Below, piece by piece: positions 6,834-9,146 of a stretch of DNA of 9,146 nucleotides. Positions within the stretch are counted from its first letter, which is position 1. Each line of letters begins with the position of its first letter. Below the pieces are notes generated by a model. It made no database searches, was not told the DNA's origin, and worked only from the letters and a program-made list of their open reading frames with translations. Source of the stretch: Clostridia bacterium (lineage in GTDB: Bacteria > Bacillota > Clostridia > Christensenellales > Aristaeellaceae). Where the stretch lies: NCBI GenBank assembly GCA_900759005.1, contig CAAEUQ010000046.1, positions 1 to 9,146 of the forward strand. The letters run 5' to 3'. The position numbers were made by a program, and so were the translations under genes.

Positions 6834-7568
6834 ATGAGACATACGGCGATTACGGCGCATTCCGGATGTGAAGGCACGCTGCGCGATTCGTTCGAGGGCA
6901 TCGAGCGCGGCATTGCGTTGGGCGCGGAATGCGTGGAAGTGGACGTTCAGATGGACGCGGCGGGCACGCTGCGCCTGTCCCACGATGCGCGGGCGGATTA
7001 TTCGGGCGCAGAGACGCTCGAAAAGGCGTTTGCGCGAATCGCGGACGCGGGGATCAGCGTAAACTGCGATCTGAAAGCGCCGCGTGTGATTTATCCGGTA
7101 CTGGAAATGGCGAAAAGATACGGATTGACCGGCGGGCAGCTGATCTTCTCCGGATCGGTTTCGTGTGATCTGCTGGCGGCGGATCCGGAAATTTCGCGGC
7201 AGGCGCGCGTATTTTTGAACGGCGAAGAGATTGCGAAGTATTTCTATTCGGGCGAAGCGGAGGATTTTGCGCAGGCGCTGCGTTCGCCGTGGAGCATTCT
7301 GCACGAGCGCTATGCGGAAATCCTGGACGATCGCATTCCTCAAATCGCGGCGGCGGCAAAGAGCGTCGGCGCTGCGGCAATCAATTTGCCGTTTAGGAAT
7401 TTGACGCACGAGCATATCGCGCGCTTCCGCGCGTGCGGCGCCGAGCTTTCGCTGTGGACGGTGAATGAAGAGGAAGATATGCGCAGGCTTTTGCGCGAGG
7501 ATTTGATCAGCATGACGACCTTGAATGTGCGCAGGGCGATGGAAGTTCGCGCGGAGATTCAGAAATAA
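6834..7568 (+). CDS. glycerophosphodiester phosphodiesterase (GDPD) family protein, divergent
   Basis: Family enzymes hydrolyse glycerophosphodiesters to an alcohol and glycerol 3-phosphate in a TIM barrel. The 244-residue protein shows the family layout: AHSG near the N-terminus (H9), EVDV (E35, D37), the SHD motif (H50), NCDLK (D79, K81) on a middle strand, and the C-terminal WTVN (208-211). No signal peptide or membrane segment is visible, so it is probably cytoplasmic. The usual HRG is HSG: the second residue of the active-site HR pair, an Arg that binds phosphate, is Ser10, and the normal ENT after it reads EGT. The substrate or activity may therefore differ. I chose ATG 6834, which has AAAGGGG 9 bases upstream; a longer reading from TTG 6756 would begin inside the promoter and before the family domain. 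It is the first gene of a three-gene operon, 12 bases ahead of the kinase. Confidence 0.85.
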   Translation: MRHTAITAHSGCEGTLRDSFEGIERGIALGAECVEVDVQMDAAGTLRLSHDARADYSGAETLEKAFARIADAGISVNCDLKAPRVIYPVLEMAKRYGLTGGQLIFSGSVSCDLLAADPEISRQARVFLNGEEIAKYFYSGEAEDFAQALRSPWSILHERYAEILDDRIPQIAAAAKSVGAAAINLPFRNLTHEHIARFRACGAELSLWTVNEEEDMRRLLREDLISMTTLNVRRAMEVRAEIQK

Positions 7569-7580
7569 GGGGGAGAAGCC

Positions 7581-8459
7581 ATGAATGCGTATGATATTAT
7601 GATCGTCGGCCAGCTTTCGCTGGACGTCAATACCGATTTCGGCGGCAGAACCGAGCGCGTAATCGGCGGTGCGGTGCTGTGCTCCGGCTTTGCGGCGGAT
7701 GCGTCGGGCGCGAAGGTCGCGGTGCTGGCGAAGGGCAATCGCACGGTCGCGGATCCTGTGAAGGAATTTGAGCGCAAACCGAACATCGCCGTGTTTCCGG
7801 TGGACAGCGCGAATTGCACGTCGATCTCGAATACGTATTTGACCGCCGATCGCGAAAAGCGCATCTGTAAAGCAATCAGCCATATCGATCCCTATCGTCC
7901 GGAGGATTTACCGGACGCGGGCGCGTCGATCTATCACCTCGCGGGACTGATGGTCGGCGATATCGGCGAGGACATGATCGAAGCGACGGCAAAGCGCGGA
8001 ATGTGCGCGGTGGACGTCCAATGCCTGCTGCGGCGCGACGAAGGCGGCGCGATGCTGTTCCGCGATTGGGAATTGAAGAAGCAGTATCTGCCGATGATTC
8101 GCTTCCTGAAGACCGATGCGGCGGAGGCGGAAATTCTTACCGGCAGCACCGATCGGCGCGAAGCGGCGAAGATGCTCTATGATTGGGGCGCAAAGGAGAT
8201 CATGATCACCCACAACACCGAGGCAATCATTTACGACGGAAAGCAGATTTACGCCTGCCCGCTGAAGCCGAGAAACCTCACCGGACGTACCGGACGCGGG
8301 GATACCACGTTCGCAGGCTATCTTGCCAAGCGCCTGCACTGCGGCATCGAGGAATCGCTTCAATACGCCGCGGCGTTGGTTTCACTGAAGATGGAAACGC
8401 CCGGGCCGTTCATGGGCACGGAGGCGGACGTTCAGGAATACATTCGCAAATTCTATTGA
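7581..8459 (+). CDS. PfkB/ribokinase-family carbohydrate kinase
   Basis: Likely phosphorylates a sugar, polyol or nucleoside with ATP in the cytoplasm. The 292-residue product opens with the typical MIVGQLSLDV strand and the glycine pair GG (29-30) that binds substrate in this fold. Near the C-terminus lies the PfkB signature 2 region, TGRGDTTFAGYL (237-248), with the catalytic base D241 and the anion-hole glycines. The motif reads GRGD where ribokinase has GAGD; a bulky residue there is seen in some family branches and says little about substrate. The substrate pocket is too diverged to name one: ribose, fructose, inositol and nucleosides are all possible. Start at ATG 7581 with a strong AAGGGGGAG site just upstream, overlapping the GDPD stop codon. 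The stop is 10 bases before the acetyltransferase, whose binding site overlaps it, so translation of all three is probably coupled. Confidence 0.88.
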   Translation: MNAYDIMIVGQLSLDVNTDFGGRTERVIGGAVLCSGFAADASGAKVAVLAKGNRTVADPVKEFERKPNIAVFPVDSANCTSISNTYLTADREKRICKAISHIDPYRPEDLPDAGASIYHLAGLMVGDIGEDMIEATAKRGMCAVDVQCLLRRDEGGAMLFRDWELKKQYLPMIRFLKTDAAEAEILTGSTDRREAAKMLYDWGAKEIMITHNTEAIIYDGKQIYACPLKPRNLTGRTGRGDTTFAGYLAKRLHCGIEESLQYAAALVSLKMETPGPFMGTEADVQEYIRKFY

Positions 8460-8469
8460 GGGGATTTTT

Positions 8470-9087
8470 ATGACGGAAGAGGAACGGATTTTTGCGGGCA
8501 AGCTGTATGCGCCCGGCGCGCCCGAGCTGGTGGCAATGAAGCGCAAGGGGCATCGCCTGAGTCAGGAATTCAACAATCTCTATGAGGATGATCCCAGAAG
8601 ACCCGAAATTCTGAAGGAACTTCTGGACGCAATCGGCGAAGGCACGTTTATGCATGGACCGATTCGCTTTCATTACGGCAATCACACGAAAATCGGCGCT
8701 CGCTGCTTTGTGAACGTGAATTTCACCGTTCAGGACGATGCGCGCGTGACCATCGGGGATGATTGCAATTTCGACCCGAACGTTACGATCGTCACGCCGA
8801 TGCATCCGATGCTGCCCGAGGAGCGGCGCGGCATCAAATGTGAAGACGGCGTGGAACGGCATCTTTGCTATGCAAAGCCGGTTATAATTGGAAACGATTG
8901 CTGGTTCGGCGCGAATGTGGTCGTCTGTCCGGGCGTAACGATCGGCGAAGGCTGCGTAATCGGCGCGGGCAGCGTTGTAACGAGGGATATTCCGGCAAAT
9001 ACCTTTGCCGCGGGCGTGCCCGCAAGCGTGATTCGCCCGATCACGGAAAAGGATTCGATTCGGAATCTGTTTGAAGAATTGCATTAA
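8470..9087 (+). CDS. maltose/galactoside-type O-acetyltransferase (left-handed beta-helix)
   Basis: Predicted to move an acetyl group from acetyl-CoA to a hydroxyl of a sugar or similar small molecule. The 205-residue protein has the N-terminal maltose-acetyltransferase helical domain (about 5-57, beginning EEERIFAGKLY) and then hexapeptide repeats of the left-handed beta-helix (about 64-180), with imperfect units such as IGDDCN, IGNDCW, IGEGCV and IGAGSV. The catalytic His is H112 in TPMHP, matching His115 of E. coli galactoside acetyltransferase. The closing GVPASVIRPI is the usual CoA-side end. The ATG at 8470 has GAGGGG (8458-8463) 6 bases upstream, overlapping the stop of the kinase gene. 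It is the last gene of the operon; no terminator is visible before the window ends. Family members are often promiscuous, so the true acceptor is open: it could be the kinase's substrate or product, or the enzyme could detoxify unused sugars. Confidence 0.9.
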   Translation: MTEEERIFAGKLYAPGAPELVAMKRKGHRLSQEFNNLYEDDPRRPEILKELLDAIGEGTFMHGPIRFHYGNHTKIGARCFVNVNFTVQDDARVTIGDDCNFDPNVTIVTPMHPMLPEERRGIKCEDGVERHLCYAKPVIIGNDCWFGANVVVCPGVTIGEGCVIGAGSVVTRDIPANTFAAGVPASVIRPITEKDSIRNLFEELH

Positions 9088-9146
9088 GGCAACACCGCAC
9101 AACTCGGCGGCGCGTCCGGCGATGTCTTTTCCGCCATCTGCGGCAT
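9088..9146. other. non-coding tail, possible edge of a repeat or mobile element
   Basis: No gene reads through these 59 bases. The block GGCAACACCGCACAA starts directly after the acetyltransferase stop codon and looks like the terminal part of an insertion sequence or MITE. A small hairpin CCGC/GCGG (9131-9143) lies near the end. No second copy or partner inverted repeat is inside the window, so this is a weak reading; it does not clearly match the 153-bp repeat at the left end. Confidence 0.25.

Noticed and set aside
5085..7883. A 932-codon open frame on the minus strand
   Set aside because: It runs antisense through gyrA, the gyrA terminator, the GDPD gene and part of the kinase gene. Its translation is Arg/His/Leu-rich with no recognisable domain, the usual shadow of GC-rich coding sequence.
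8410..9102. A 230-codon minus-strand frame
   Set aside because: Exact shadow of the acetyltransferase gene, which has clear hexapeptide repeats and a catalytic His.

Overview
The window is a GC-rich bacterial chromosome segment, most likely from an uncultured Clostridia-type member of the Bacillota. Supporting signs are the short Gram-positive form of GyrB (no large insert in the C-terminal half), a gyrB-gyrA operon with strong GGAGG-type ribosome binding sites, TATAAT promoters with the TGn extension, and clostridial-looking ArgRS and hexapeptide acetyltransferase sequences. The assignment to a class is inference from protein style; no 16S or other rRNA is present.

Layout. Positions 1-301 hold two near-identical copies of a 153-bp, hairpin-rich tandem repeat. 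The second copy ends at the base next to the argS stop codon. argS (arginyl-tRNA synthetase) occupies 302-2011 on the minus strand. A 187-bp divergent intergenic region (2012-2198) carries a TGnTATAAT promoter facing each way, a small dyad between them and a 12-bp palindrome over the gyrB -10. On the plus strand come gyrB (2199-4142) and gyrA (4164-6668), an operon encoding both subunits of DNA gyrase, closed by a convincing Rho-independent terminator (6676-6709). After a 124-bp promoter region follows a tight three-gene operon: a divergent glycerophosphodiester phosphodiesterase-family protein (6834-7568), a PfkB/ribokinase-family sugar kinase (7581-8459) and a maltose/galactoside-type O-acetyltransferase (8470-9087). 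The last 59 bases are non-coding and may be the edge of another repeat or mobile element.

Functionally the left two thirds is housekeeping: translation (ArgRS) and chromosome supercoiling (gyrase). The three-gene operon looks metabolic, with a phosphodiesterase, a small-molecule kinase and an acetyltransferase probably co-translated, but its substrates cannot be read from sequence.

Most worth a second look: the structured repeat, whose few copy-to-copy differences mostly preserve base pairing; a Gln in GyrB where an Arg that contacts aminocoumarins is expected; the loss of the active-site Arg of the HR pair in the GDPD-like protein; and the three-gene operon as a unit. I saw no convincing wholly new system, no CRISPR array, no tRNA or rRNA and no transposase gene.
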